From: Lachnospiraceae bacterium
GTDB lineage: Bacteria; Bacillota; Clostridia; Lachnospirales; Lachnospiraceae
Reading direction: 5' to 3'
Assembly: GCA_014804365.1 (NCBI GenBank)
Contig: JAAUZX010000062.1
Coordinates: forward strand, 1-53,776
DNA length: 53,776 bases
Shown here: positions 26,766-35,085 of the stretch, piece after piece
How the letters are laid out: each line of letters opens with the position of its first letter
Position numbering within the stretch: the first letter of the stretch is position 1
Notes under the pieces: generated by a model
Databases searched by the model: none
What the model was told of the DNA's origin: nothing
The model's input: only the letters and a program-made list of their open reading frames with translations
Position numbers and translations under genes: made by a program

Positions 26766-27206
26766 TTATTCCGCCTGATGTAAGGAAAGGATATGATCAA
26801 TCGCCATAAGATATCCGTTCAGCCCTTCACCGTAGATCTGCTTATCGCAGGCAGGCGCCGTCACGGAAACCTTGCGGAAATCCTCCCTCTCCATAATATT
26901 TGAAATATGGATCTCCACTTTCGGGATCGTAATACTCGCCAGGGCATCATGAATCGCATAGCTGTAATGAGTGAACGCACCGGGATTGATCACGATTCCT
27001 TCCGTCCCGTCAAAATAAGCATCCTGAATTCTGTCGATGATCGCCCCCTCGTGGTTACTCTGGAACACCTCGATCGTACATCCTTCCTTCTGTCCTTTTT
27101 CCGCAATCATATTGAGCAGCGCGTCATAATCCTGCGTGCCGTAGATATTTTTCTCCCGAATCCCGAGAAAATTTAAGTTCGGTCCGTTAATCACAAGTAA
27201 TTTCAT
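26766..27206 (-). CDS. aroQ: 3-dehydroquinate dehydratase, type II
   Basis: The enzyme converts 3-dehydroquinate to 3-dehydroshikimate in aromatic amino acid synthesis. The 146-aa length is that of type II enzymes. The motif INGPNLNFLGIREKNIYG carries the catalytic loop arginine and tyrosine. FQSNHEGAIIDRIQ, INPGAFTHYSYAIHDAL and EIHISNIMEREDFR carry the catalytic histidine and substrate residues. It starts one base after the aroK stop and is therefore part of an aroE-aroK-aroQ operon. Confidence 0.96.
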   Translation of the reverse strand: MKLLVINGPNLNFLGIREKNIYGTQDYDALLNMIAEKGQKEGCTIEVFQSNHEGAIIDRIQDAYFDGTEGIVINPGAFTHYSYAIHDALASITIPKVEIHISNIMEREDFRKVSVTAPACDKQIYGEGLNGYLMAIDHILSLHQAE

Positions 27207-27207
27207 A

Positions 27208-27735
27208 CTAATCCCCCTCCGCTCTGAAACCGTTTACATTTTCCTCTATCTCACATAAGATCTGCCCGAAGTCCTTATCGTCCACATCAATGATTACGTC
27301 CGCGGCCTCCGTATAGGCCCCGTCTCTCTTCGTAAGCAGCGTCCGAATCTTCTCCTGTGGATCCGGCCCCTGTAAAAGCGGTCTGGTCGTATCATGTTTC
27401 AATCTCTCATAAATCGTCTCCGGCCGCGCCCGCAGATAGAAAACCTGTCCCAGCCTGCGCAAAAGCGCCCTGTTCTCCTCCCTGAGCGGCAGTCCGCCGC
27501 CCACAGATATGATCTGATTACTCATACTGCTTAACATTTTCCGCAGACAGGCAGTCTCCCTGTCTCTGAAATACTCTTCACCGTCCGTGGCAAAGATATC
27601 CGATATGGCTCTTTTCTCTTCCCTCTCGATCTCCTTATCCGTATCCACCACGGTACGCCGCAGACGATAAGATAACTTCACTCCCACTGTCGTCTTGCCG
27701 CATCCCATAAACCCGATCAAAATAATATTATCCAT
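27208..27735 (-). CDS. aroK: Shikimate kinase
   Basis: The enzyme phosphorylates shikimate with ATP. The 175-aa protein has Walker A GFMGCGKTTVG at residues 8-18, substrate-binding DTDKEIE and FRDRET, the VGGGLPL glycine motif and the lid arginine in DTTRPLLQG. The aroE gene lies 38 bp upstream and the aroQ gene follows after one base, so all three are cotranscribed. Confidence 0.95.
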   Translation of the reverse strand: MDNIILIGFMGCGKTTVGVKLSYRLRRTVVDTDKEIEREEKRAISDIFATDGEEYFRDRETACLRKMLSSMSNQIISVGGGLPLREENRALLRRLGQVFYLRARPETIYERLKHDTTRPLLQGPDPQEKIRTLLTKRDGAYTEAADVIIDVDDKDFGQILCEIEENVNGFRAEGD

Positions 27736-27773
27736 TGTAAGCTGTATGCTCCCTCATCTGTTGTGTCTTAATC

Positions 27774-28640
27774 CTATGAGATAAACTGCTCCTTCAGCTT
27801 CTCATACACCACCTGCGCATCCTCCTCGGACACCTGTACATTATTCCACAGTTCATAGGCGATGATTCCCTGATATAACAGCATTTTTAACCCGTTATAC
27901 GCGTGACCGCCGTGCTCTTTCACCAAACGCATAAATTTCGTCTCCCACGGGCTGTAGATCAGATCGAATCCCGTGTGGATCTTCTCATAGAATGCATCGT
28001 CCGCGATTACAACATCCTCCGTATGAGGCGCGAGCCCCACGGAAGTCCCCTGGATTGCAAGATATTTACCCTCCGGCAGCCCGGTATAGTCCTCCATCGC
28101 CATCGGCAGAATCGCTTTCCGGCCCATCGCTCGGTTGACCTCCTCTGCCACTGTCTGCGCCTTATCAAACGTACGATTCAGCATATATACCCTCTCTGCA
28201 CCCTTCACCGCACACAAATAGGCCACCGCTCTGGCTGCGCCGCCCGCGCCCAGCAGTACGATCTGCTCCCCCTCGATCCTGATGCCCTCGCTTGTCATTG
28301 CGCGGTAGAGTCCTTCCATATCCGTATTATACCCCTTGTAGCCGCCTTCTGTTCTCACCAGCGTATTAACCGCACCGATATTTCGCGCCAGCTCATCTAT
28401 TTCCTTAAGAGTCTCTATCACATCACTCTTATAGGGTACCGTCACATTTAGTCCAAGCAGATGCAGTGCGTCCGCGCCGCGGACTGCCTCACCCACCCTG
28501 CCCGGCTCTACGGGAAAAGGCACATACACCAGATTATGCCCCAGTCTCTCCGCCAGCGTATTATGTATCATCGGAGACAGTGTGTGCTCCACCGGATTAC
28601 CGATCAATCCGCATACATTTGTTTTACCGTCTATCTTCAT
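27774..28640 (-). CDS. aroE: Shikimate dehydrogenase
   Basis: The enzyme reduces 3-dehydroshikimate to shikimate with NADPH. The 288-aa protein has the N-terminal substrate motif GNPVEHTLSPMIHN, the NVTVPYKSDV loop with the catalytic lysine, ease of recognition by AVNTLV and GYNTDMEG, and the Rossmann motif LLGAGGAARAVAY. It is the first of three shikimate genes on the minus strand and lies 24 bp after yqeG. Confidence 0.96.
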   Translation of the reverse strand: MKIDGKTNVCGLIGNPVEHTLSPMIHNTLAERLGHNLVYVPFPVEPGRVGEAVRGADALHLLGLNVTVPYKSDVIETLKEIDELARNIGAVNTLVRTEGGYKGYNTDMEGLYRAMTSEGIRIEGEQIVLLGAGGAARAVAYLCAVKGAERVYMLNRTFDKAQTVAEEVNRAMGRKAILPMAMEDYTGLPEGKYLAIQGTSVGLAPHTEDVVIADDAFYEKIHTGFDLIYSPWETKFMRLVKEHGGHAYNGLKMLLYQGIIAYELWNNVQVSEEDAQVVYEKLKEQFIS

Positions 28641-28664
28641 CTCAATCCTCGTTTTCGCTCTTCT

Positions 28665-29198
28665 TTATCGATACCGCCTGTCCAACTTCACATACCGTCC
28701 TCTGTCCCGCTTATAGAAAAACAGTACGATCCATTCCAGCCTGCGCTTTAAGATAATCTGTATCTCCTCTTTCGGGTGGATCGGCTTCACCAGCCACGTC
28801 CTGATTCCCGCCTTCTTCGCGCCCCACACATCCGTAAAAAGCTGATCGCCCACAAACATCGTAGTTGCGGGCGTGGTACCCATAAGCTCCATCGCCTTGA
28901 TATAACTTCTCGGAGACGGTTTTCCTGCCTTATAAATGTAACGGGAGAGCACCTTATCATTAAACATTTTCACCCGGGGCTCTTTATTATTGGACAGAAG
29001 AATGCTCTCGAACCCGATCTCCCTGAGCCGGCCAAACAGCGCCATGCTCCTTGCATCCGCCGGTGCGCCGTGAGGTACCAGCGTATTATCTATGTCGAAG
29101 ATCACGCCGCGGTAACCTTCCTGATATAATTTTTCATAGTTGATCTCATATGCAGAATCCAGATATTCATCTGGATAAAAACGCTCAAGTAAAGCCAT
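28665..29198 (-). CDS. yqeG: YqeG family HAD-type phosphatase
   Basis: The 177-aa protein has HAD motifs: GVIFDIDNTLVPHG (nucleophile DxD), then ILLSNN (motif II), KAGKPSPRSYIKA (motif III lysine) and FVGDQLFTDVWGAKKAG (motif IV). This set matches the YqeG/GEP4-like group, in which the yeast member is a phosphatidylglycerophosphate phosphatase; YqeG may do the same. The start at 29198 has GGGAGG in front, and the longer upstream frame lacks a site. It lies 24 bp before aroE. Confidence 0.9.
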   Translation of the reverse strand: MALLERFYPDEYLDSAYEINYEKLYQEGYRGVIFDIDNTLVPHGAPADARSMALFGRLREIGFESILLSNNKEPRVKMFNDKVLSRYIYKAGKPSPRSYIKAMELMGTTPATTMFVGDQLFTDVWGAKKAGIRTWLVKPIHPKEEIQIILKRRLEWIVLFFYKRDRGRYVKLDRRYR

Positions 29199-29267
29199 TC
29201 GTCCTCCCTTCCGGAGCCCCTGACCGACCGGCTCCTGCCCGATAAATCTTCTCCTATCATAACAAAT

Positions 29268-29289
29268 CCCCTTGCAGGTTTGCAAGGGG
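29268..29289. terminator. Perfect 9-bp hairpin after the small ORF
   Basis: CCCCTTGCA (29268-29276) pairs with TGCAAGGGG (29281-29289) around GGTT. It lies just after the stop of the 42-aa gene on the minus strand. The T tract is short on both sides. Confidence 0.55.
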
Positions 29290-29292
29290 TTT

Positions 29293-29421
29293 CTAATACT
29301 CCGAATTTCCGACAAAATATTGATAACTCTGTAAGATCTGGTCTTTCTTCATATCTGAGATCGCTTTCTGTATATCCGGATTATCCGGACAGCAATCCAT
29401 TCCGATATACTCAAAGGTCAT
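29293..29421 (-). CDS. Small protein of 42 aa
   Basis: An ATG at 29421, preceded by a GGAAGGCGG site, opens 42 codons to a TAG at 29293. The peptide begins MTFEYIGMDCCPDNPDIQKA and ends in a Tyr-rich segment. It contains a CC pair followed by an amphipathic helix. A hairpin terminator follows at once. Good site, good terminator and ordinary composition speak for a real gene; the family and function are unknown. Confidence 0.5.
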   Translation of the reverse strand: MTFEYIGMDCCPDNPDIQKAISDMKKDQILQSYQYFVGNSEY

Positions 29422-29457
29422 AGCTCACACCGCCTTCCTCAATCATTTGTCCTTTCC

Positions 29458-29488
29458 TAACTGTTCAGAACCCTGTTTTTCACAGTTA
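29458..29488. repeat. 33-bp dispersed palindrome, copy 1
   Basis: TAACTGT (29458-29464) and ACAGTTA (29482-29488) flank an inner AGAAC...GTTTT stem. The same sequence recurs at 32053-32085 and, less exactly, at 42931-42963. Confidence 0.65.
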
Positions 29489-29551
29489 CTTCCTTTCCTA
29501 TTATTTATATCGACACACCATCTCCGACGCTTAACCTCGTCCGGATAACTG

Positions 29552-29821
29552 TCACAGATTCTTCACGATTCTGTTATATCTTGCCGTGAAGATGATGCGC
29601 ACGATATTACTCAAAAGCATAAGCAGAATGTCCCAAAGCAGGAAGGAATACGCTCTGCCTGTAAAGGCCGTATACCACTCCGCTCCTTCCCATATCTTAT
29701 TGCCTAAGAAAAGGAATAAAACAATAAGCAACGCAATCGCCAGAAATATCCATCGAACAATATTGGCAACAGTCATGGGAACACTGGCCTTTGCCACAAT
29801 CTCTTTTTCCTGTTCTGTCAT
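29552..29821 (-). CDS. Small two-helix membrane protein
   Basis: The 89-aa protein has two membrane segments, IVRWIFLAIALLIVLFLFLG and FLLWDILLMLLSNIVRIIF, and a short cytoplasmic start. No family is recognised. It lies 16 bp after nrdR in the same direction and is probably cotranscribed with it. GGGAGAAG precedes the ATG. Confidence 0.65.
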   Translation of the reverse strand: MTEQEKEIVAKASVPMTVANIVRWIFLAIALLIVLFLFLGNKIWEGAEWYTAFTGRAYSFLLWDILLMLLSNIVRIIFTARYNRIVKNL

Positions 29822-29837
29822 ATCTTCTCCCTGCTTC

Positions 29838-30296
29838 TTACACTTCTTTATCCAGTACCTTCTTTAATTCGTCCATAAAGGTATTGATATCCTTAAACTC
29901 CCGATACACAGAAGCGAACCTTACATAAGCTACCGCCTCTAAGTCTTTCAGCTTGTTCATAACGATCTCGCCGATTACCTGACTCGGGATCTCCTTCTCT
30001 TCCATATTGAAGACTTCCGTCTCCACCTCATCCACTAACTGGTTGATCTGCGCCGCGCTGATCGGTCTCTTATGGCATGCACGCAAAACGCCCGCTTCGA
30101 TCTTCGATCTGTCATAAGTCTCCCTGTTATTGTCCTTCTTAATAATGATGAGCGGAATCGTCTCCACTTTCTCATAAGTCGTAAAACGTTTGTCACATTC
30201 GTCGCAGACACGTCTTCTGCGAATGGAATTGTTATCTTCGGCAGGTCTGCTGTCGATTACTCGGGTATTTTCATGACCGCAAAAAGGGCATTTCAT
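29838..30296 (-). CDS. nrdR: Transcriptional repressor NrdR
   Basis: NrdR represses ribonucleotide reductase genes according to the ATP/dATP level. The 152-aa protein starts at the ATG at 30296 after GGAGGA. The N-terminal zinc ribbon MKCPFCGHENTRVIDSR with CDECDKRFTTYEK is followed by the ATP-cone domain (VIIIKKDNNRETYDRSKIEAG-like segment). A shorter upstream extension lacks a site. No nrd genes are in the window. Confidence 0.95.
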   Translation of the reverse strand: MKCPFCGHENTRVIDSRPAEDNNSIRRRRVCDECDKRFTTYEKVETIPLIIIKKDNNRETYDRSKIEAGVLRACHKRPISAAQINQLVDEVETEVFNMEEKEIPSQVIGEIVMNKLKDLEAVAYVRFASVYREFKDINTFMDELKKVLDKEV

Positions 30297-30420
30297 CAGG
30301 GATATCCTCCTCAGTATCATTATTTTATTTTGAATAACGTGCAGTTCTACTACAACAGTTCATATTAATTATATGTGAAACTTACAATTATGTCAACTAT
30401 TTTATGGAAACCTATAGAAC

Positions 30421-30657
30421 CTATATACATATATCCACAATAATGATGTCCGGTCCGATCTGTTTGATATCTTTGTAGCATATGACATAATTCGTATCAC
30501 TTCCGCCGAACAGACCGCACCACTTATTCTCCCCCGGAATGATCAGCTTAAAGATCTGCCCGGTGCATTCATCAAACTCAAAGTCGCACACCTTACCCAG
30601 TTTCTGACAGTTCTTCAGGTTGATCACTTCTTTTTTCTTTAATTCAGAAAATAACAT
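30421..30657 (-). CDS. ylmC: YlmC/YmxH family PRC-barrel protein
   Basis: The 78-aa protein starts at the ATG at 30657 after GGAGG. MLFSELKKKEVINLKNC, then KLGKVCDFEFDECTGQI and IGPDIIIVDI fit the YlmC/YmxH group, small PRC-barrel proteins found near sigG in spore formers. The exact role is unknown. Its start codon and ribosome binding site lie in a long hairpin. Confidence 0.85.
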   Translation of the reverse strand: MLFSELKKKEVINLKNCQKLGKVCDFEFDECTGQIFKLIIPGENKWCGLFGGSDTNYVICYKDIKQIGPDIIIVDICI

Positions 30658-30715
30658 AGGAACCCCTCCGGGCTTTTTATTATTAAATGCATCTGCCCGC
30701 AAAAAGGTTCCTATG
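30655..30715 (-). promoter_or_regulatory. Hairpin covering the ylmC start
   Basis: CATAGGAACC (30655-30664) and GGTTCCTATG (30706-30715) pair perfectly, with an inner CGGGC (30669-30673)/GCCCG (30695-30699) stem. On the minus strand the 3' arm contains the ylmC ATG, and the GGAGG site lies just beside the inner stem. The structure would hide the start from ribosomes. Confidence 0.55.
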
Positions 30716-30782
30716 ACAACACTGATTCTTATTCCACAGATATATACTGTTCCTCGCCGCCAGATATATTCACGTGAGCTCC

Positions 30783-31883
30783 CTATTCCACGGAGACATA
30801 TTCGTGGAACACATAACCCGGTGTACCATCCTCCAGACGAATCTCATACCACTGCCCGTTCTCTACCGTACCGTAACAGGCATACACTTCACCTTCCCGT
30901 ACTTTCCCCAGAATCTTCGTGCCGCTGGTGCTCGGCTGATCGCGCACATTTACTTCTTTCCCCGTCACTATGATCTGATATGTGCCGTCTCCGTCTTCCG
31001 CAGGCTCCTCGTCCGGCTCATACACTTCATCCGGTTCCATCTGTTCTTCCGCCTCTTCGTCCGCAGCATTCTCATCCTCCGATATTTCCGTCTCTTTCCC
31101 GTAATTCTTAGGAGCATACTGCTTATACAGATTATATCCGAGAACAGCTACTACAATGAGCAGTACACAGCCCATGACCACTGTCATGATCGTGATGACA
31201 TCAACACCTTCCTCATCGTCCTCATCCCAGTCGTCTTCATCTTCCCAATCCTCTTCTTCCCAGTCGTCCTCACGGTAATCCATCCGCTTCTTATTCTTAC
31301 GCGGCGGTTCGGGAATGTATGAATGCCTTCCCGACACTGAGCCGTGCTCTGACGCACTCTTTGCTGACGTCCCACGTCCCGATGCACTCTTCGATGCAGA
31401 GGTGTGTTCCGACGAGCTTCTCGCAGATGTACTCTTGGCTGCGTGTGCATGTTCTGATGTACTTCTCCCGGAGGTACTCTTACCGGAAGCTGACCGTTTC
31501 TCTGTGTCTCTTGATGACGTATTCCTCACAGAAGATGCGTGCTCCGAACCACTTCGCGATGACGTATTTCTCGTTGCGGAACTTCCCGCCGAAGACATCC
31601 GGCGTGGTTCTCGCTCCGCGTTTCGACCGGCCTTAATCTCTGCCGCCGTCTCCGAAAGAATATTCTGTTCCATCGCGTCGATAGAAATATCTTCCGCTTC
31701 ATCCATCTTCTTTCGCCCGCTGCCGCCCCCTACGAGCCGTCCGCACTTATGGCAGAATTTTGTTCCTTCACGCAGCACCGCACCGCAGTCGGGACATCTC
31801 ATTTCCTTTATCACCCTGGTGCCGCACTCAGGACAAAACTGGTCAGTCTCCATCAAGCCGGCGCCACATTCCTTACATATCAT
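30783..31883 (-). CDS. Zinc-ribbon and SH3-domain membrane protein
   Basis: The 366-aa protein starts with two zinc ribbons (CKECGAGLMETDQFCPECG and CPDCGAVLREGTKFCHKCG). A low-complexity stretch of about 100 residues, very rich in Ser, Arg, Thr and Ala with repeated SGKSTS/SARSSSEH-like units, follows. Then come a charged acidic-basic segment, one membrane helix (ITIMTVVMGCVLLIVVAVLG), an acidic linker and a C-terminal SH3_3 domain (VNVRDQPSTSGTKILGKV, then GYVFHEYVSVE). It is probably a cell-envelope protein whose cytoplasmic part has metal-binding ribbons. GAGGTG precedes the ATG. The stop TAG is followed in frame by a short extension ending YISVE. Confidence 0.75.
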   Translation of the reverse strand: MICKECGAGLMETDQFCPECGTRVIKEMRCPDCGAVLREGTKFCHKCGRLVGGGSGRKKMDEAEDISIDAMEQNILSETAAEIKAGRNAEREPRRMSSAGSSATRNTSSRSGSEHASSVRNTSSRDTEKRSASGKSTSGRSTSEHAHAAKSTSARSSSEHTSASKSASGRGTSAKSASEHGSVSGRHSYIPEPPRKNKKRMDYREDDWEEEDWEDEDDWDEDDEEGVDVITIMTVVMGCVLLIVVAVLGYNLYKQYAPKNYGKETEISEDENAADEEAEEQMEPDEVYEPDEEPAEDGDGTYQIIVTGKEVNVRDQPSTSGTKILGKVREGEVYACYGTVENGQWYEIRLEDGTPGYVFHEYVSVE

Positions 31884-32052
31884 GCCTGTCTCACCTCGCT
31901 ATATTTCATGCTGCCTGTTACTTTGGCAATCATAATCATTCATCTTCTAATGTACCAAAAAACTCTCTTTTTGTAAAACAATATACAAAGTTTTTTCCTA
32001 AAAATTTCATGAATAATTCCGCCCGATTCGCACATCCTTTATAAAAAGCAAT

Positions 32053-32085
32053 GTAACTGTTCAGAACCCTGTTCTTCACAGTTAC
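32053..32085. repeat. 33-bp dispersed palindrome, copy 2
   Basis: GTAACTGT (32053-32060) and ACAGTTAC (32078-32085) flank AGAAC (32062-32066) and GTTCT (32071-32075). The whole element is a nearly perfect palindrome. Confidence 0.7.
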
Positions 32086-32096
32086 GAAGATGCACA

Positions 32097-32121
32097 GAAA
32101 TTATGCATTCTGCATAATTTC
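32097..32121. promoter_or_regulatory. 11-bp-arm palindrome upstream of sigG
   Basis: GAAATTATGCA (32097-32107) and TGCATAATTTC (32111-32121) are perfectly complementary around TTC. It is in the leader or promoter region of sigG and may be an operator. No sigma-F promoter could be placed with confidence. Confidence 0.45.
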
Positions 32122-32166
32122 GCGTTCAAAAATGCCGGTGGCTTACAGGAAAGGGTGGGTATTCAT

Positions 32167-32946
32167 ATGATACAGGGTAAAGTAGAAATCTGCGGCGTCA
32201 ATACATCCAAACTGCCGCTCCTTAAGAATGCTGAAAAAGAAGAATTGTTTAAGCGGATCGGAGCCGGTGATGAGGCCGCCCGCAAAGAGTATATTAACGG
32301 TAATCTCCGCCTTGTCTTAAGTGTGATCAAACGATTTCACTCGAGCAATGAAAATGTGGACGATCTGTTCCAAATCGGCTGTATCGGGCTGATCAAAGCA
32401 ATCGATAATTTTGATTGTTCCCTCAATGTAAAGTTTTCCACTTACGCAGTGCCGATGATTGTGGGAGAGATCCGCCGATATCTGCGCGACGCCAACAGCA
32501 TACGGGTTTCCCGCTCCCTCAAAGATACCGCCTATAAAGCAATCTACGCCAAGGAACATCTGACACGCGTTAATTCCAAGGAACCCACTGTCACGGAAAT
32601 CGCCGATGAGATCGGCGTACCCAAAGAAGATATCGTCTATGCACTGGATGCCATCCAGGCTCCCATGAGTCTGTACGAACCCGTCTACACCGATGGCGGT
32701 GATACGCTCTATGTAATGGATCAGATCAGTGACAAAAAGAACCGGGAAGAAAACTGGGTTGAACACATCTCCTTAAGTGAAGCCATGAAGCGACTGAGTG
32801 ATCGGGAATATGAGATCATCACGCTCCGCTTCTTCGAGGGCAAGACGCAGATGGAGGTCGCCACCAAGATCGGTATCTCTCAGGCGCAGGTTTCCCGTCT
32901 GGAAAAAAACGCCCTGAAAACCATGCGGATGTATCTGACTGCCTGA
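32167..32946 (+). CDS. sigG: Sporulation sigma factor SigG
   Basis: Sigma-G directs late forespore transcription. The protein from the ATG at 32167 begins IQGKVEICGVNTSKLPLL, as in SigG. It then has region 2 with YINGNLRLVLSVIKRF, DDLFQIGCIGLIKAIDNFD and VKFSTYAVPMIVGEIRRYLRD, and region 4 with the recognition helix KIGISQAQVSRLEK. The ATG is preferred over the upstream GTG at 32155 because the GGGTGG site fits it better. The gene is inverted relative to sigE, with a c-di-GMP regulator gene between them. Confidence 0.95.
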   Translation: MIQGKVEICGVNTSKLPLLKNAEKEELFKRIGAGDEAARKEYINGNLRLVLSVIKRFHSSNENVDDLFQIGCIGLIKAIDNFDCSLNVKFSTYAVPMIVGEIRRYLRDANSIRVSRSLKDTAYKAIYAKEHLTRVNSKEPTVTEIADEIGVPKEDIVYALDAIQAPMSLYEPVYTDGGDTLYVMDQISDKKNREENWVEHISLSEAMKRLSDREYEIITLRFFEGKTQMEVATKIGISQAQVSRLEKNALKTMRMYLTA

Positions 32947-32973
32947 GAGCCCGCTTATTCCTTTATCCTATGA

Positions 32974-34965
32974 TTAATAATCCGCCACGTCGAAGGTCAC
33001 TGTGATATCCTTGCCCCCATACAGCTTGAAGTAATTCTGTATGATACGGTCCGTGACCACACGGATGTTTTCTTTCTCCGTTCCCATCAGTACCACCAGG
33101 AACTGTGAACTGCTGTATCTGGTGCCTACGTCCACACCCCGCAGCGATTTACAGATTGCCTGCTCCATACACTGCATGGCGATCTCCATACGCTCCAGCT
33201 TGAGCTCGCTGCCGTCCGACGAAAAGAGCGTAAACAGAAGAAGCTGCGTCTCCTGCCTGCTTCTCTCCGAAAAACGGGTGACAAACTCATAAATATGTGC
33301 AAACTCGGCATACTCAACCTGAAATGCCCCGGTACGGCTGTCGCGCGTTTTAATCATATTGATTACCGTCTCCAAGTCGTTCTTGGACTGTTCAGGCGTG
33401 CGCACCATACCCGTGCTCTGGAAGAAACCGTAACGGACATTCTCGTTCTGCTTCACGTGATACAGCGCCTTATCGGCACGCTGGTACAACTCCTCATACT
33501 CATAACCGTCGGAACCCGACACACTGATACCGATCGATAACTGTGTCTCCTTAAGAATGTCCACTTCTTCCTGCTTCTTGGCAAAAGCGTCCAGTATCTC
33601 ATTCACCATGACGATCGCCGCATCCCTGCTGCGCATTCCTTCCGCAAAATAAAGGAATTCGTCTCCGCCGGTTCTGCATACAACGCCCTTACTGCACACC
33701 TCGCGCAGTACATCCGCCGTCATCTTCAAGGCATAGTCTCCTGCCAGATGACCGTGTGTCTGGTTGATCCGTTTGAAATGATCCAGATCAATAATCATAA
33801 GGCACCCGCCCGCAACGCGCAGTCCTGCCTCAATCTCATTCACGCCCTTGCGTTTGCTTAAGACACCTGTCAGATAATCCGTAGGCGCATCCAGCACACT
33901 CTCGCTGCCCATGGCAACGCCATAGATCTTCTCACTGTCAAAAATCGGCGACGCCATCTCGTCTTCGTGCATCCACTTCTGCTCCAGTGCGCCTTCCTTA
34001 ATCAGCTCAATGAATATATCTACCAGTTCGGGGTCCCACTGCGTTCCCTTACCTTTCCTCAATTCCTCCATCACGATATCATCGCTCAGTCTTCTCCGGT
34101 AAACGCGGTTGCTGGTCATGGCATCATAAGAATCCACCAGACCGATGATCCTTGCCACAAGCGGTATGGACTCCGCCTTAAGCCCCTCCGGATATCCCTT
34201 GCCGTCATAACGCTCATGATGATATTGCGCTCCCACGTTGACATTCGGAAACATCTTAAAATCCTTCAGGATCTCTGCACCCATGATGGTATGCCCTTTG
34301 ATCAATCTAAACTCCAAATCCGTTAATCGAAAAGGCTTGTTGAGCACCGCATCTGGCACACCGATCTTGCCGACATCATGTAACATCGCCACATAATATA
34401 TATTCTGAATCTCCTCCTCCGACCATCCAAGCCGCTGCGCCATCAGCTCGGAATAAGCCGCCACGCGCATGGAGTGTCCTTTCGTGTAATCATCTTTAGC
34501 ATCCACCGTATTGGCAACCGTCATAATCGCCTGAATGGTGATGCGTTCCATCTCTCTTGTTTTCTCATCCAATCTCCGCTGCAGATCCTTTCGATAGCCG
34601 TCCAGCTCCAGCGTGCTCTTGATACGGCTCAGCATGATCTGCGGCTCAAAAGGCTTAGTAATAAAATCATTAGCGCCTACGCGGAAACATTCCACCTCCG
34701 TCTCGGCGCTGCGATCCGCCGTCAGAAAGATAACCGGAATCTTACTCCACCGCCTGTCTGCCTGCAGCGCACGCATAACCTCATACCCGCCGATCTCCGG
34801 CATATTGATATCCAAAAGAATCAGATCCGGATTATGTCTGTCCAGATACTTATATGCCTGTTTCCCCGAGTTTACCGCAACTACCTTATACATCTCTCCC
34901 AGCAGATTCTGTGCTGTTGATAATGTCAGTCTGTCATCATCGACAATTAAAATTATCTTCTTCAT
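32974..34965 (-). CDS. Response regulator with HD-GYP and GGDEF domains
   Basis: The 663-aa protein has an N-terminal receiver domain (IILIVDDDRLTL, phospho-Asp in DLILLDINMPEIGG). An HD-GYP phosphodiesterase follows with MLHDVGKIGVPDAVL and YHHERYDGKGYPEGL, about residues 150-330. A GGDEF domain has MIIDLDHFKRINQTHGHLAG and CRTGGDEFLYF, about residues 370-520. A last region of about 130 residues is a weaker GGDEF-like fold with no GGDEF. HD-GYP breaks down c-di-GMP and GGDEF makes it, so the protein may balance c-di-GMP. It lies between sigG (convergent) and sigE (same strand). Confidence 0.88.
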   Translation of the reverse strand: MKKIILIVDDDRLTLSTAQNLLGEMYKVVAVNSGKQAYKYLDRHNPDLILLDINMPEIGGYEVMRALQADRRWSKIPVIFLTADRSAETEVECFRVGANDFITKPFEPQIMLSRIKSTLELDGYRKDLQRRLDEKTREMERITIQAIMTVANTVDAKDDYTKGHSMRVAAYSELMAQRLGWSEEEIQNIYYVAMLHDVGKIGVPDAVLNKPFRLTDLEFRLIKGHTIMGAEILKDFKMFPNVNVGAQYHHERYDGKGYPEGLKAESIPLVARIIGLVDSYDAMTSNRVYRRRLSDDIVMEELRKGKGTQWDPELVDIFIELIKEGALEQKWMHEDEMASPIFDSEKIYGVAMGSESVLDAPTDYLTGVLSKRKGVNEIEAGLRVAGGCLMIIDLDHFKRINQTHGHLAGDYALKMTADVLREVCSKGVVCRTGGDEFLYFAEGMRSRDAAIVMVNEILDAFAKKQEEVDILKETQLSIGISVSGSDGYEYEELYQRADKALYHVKQNENVRYGFFQSTGMVRTPEQSKNDLETVINMIKTRDSRTGAFQVEYAEFAHIYEFVTRFSERSRQETQLLLFTLFSSDGSELKLERMEIAMQCMEQAICKSLRGVDVGTRYSSSQFLVVLMGTEKENIRVVTDRIIQNYFKLYGGKDITVTFDVADY

Positions 34966-35085
34966 TCGCCCTCACACATATGTTTGCCCGTACCGCTTCT
35001 GATCAAACATCTTCACATTTCAGAATAGTTATTAACCACAAAATGGAACACCTTAAACATATGATATCATTATGGACTCTAAAAA

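Noticed and set aside
29838..30296. Possible NrdR boxes near nrdR
   Set aside because: No pair of NrdR-type boxes could be placed with confidence, and no nrd gene is present.
32041..32166. A sigma-F type promoter in front of sigG
   Set aside because: A GCATA-like -35 is present but no matching -10 stands at the right distance.
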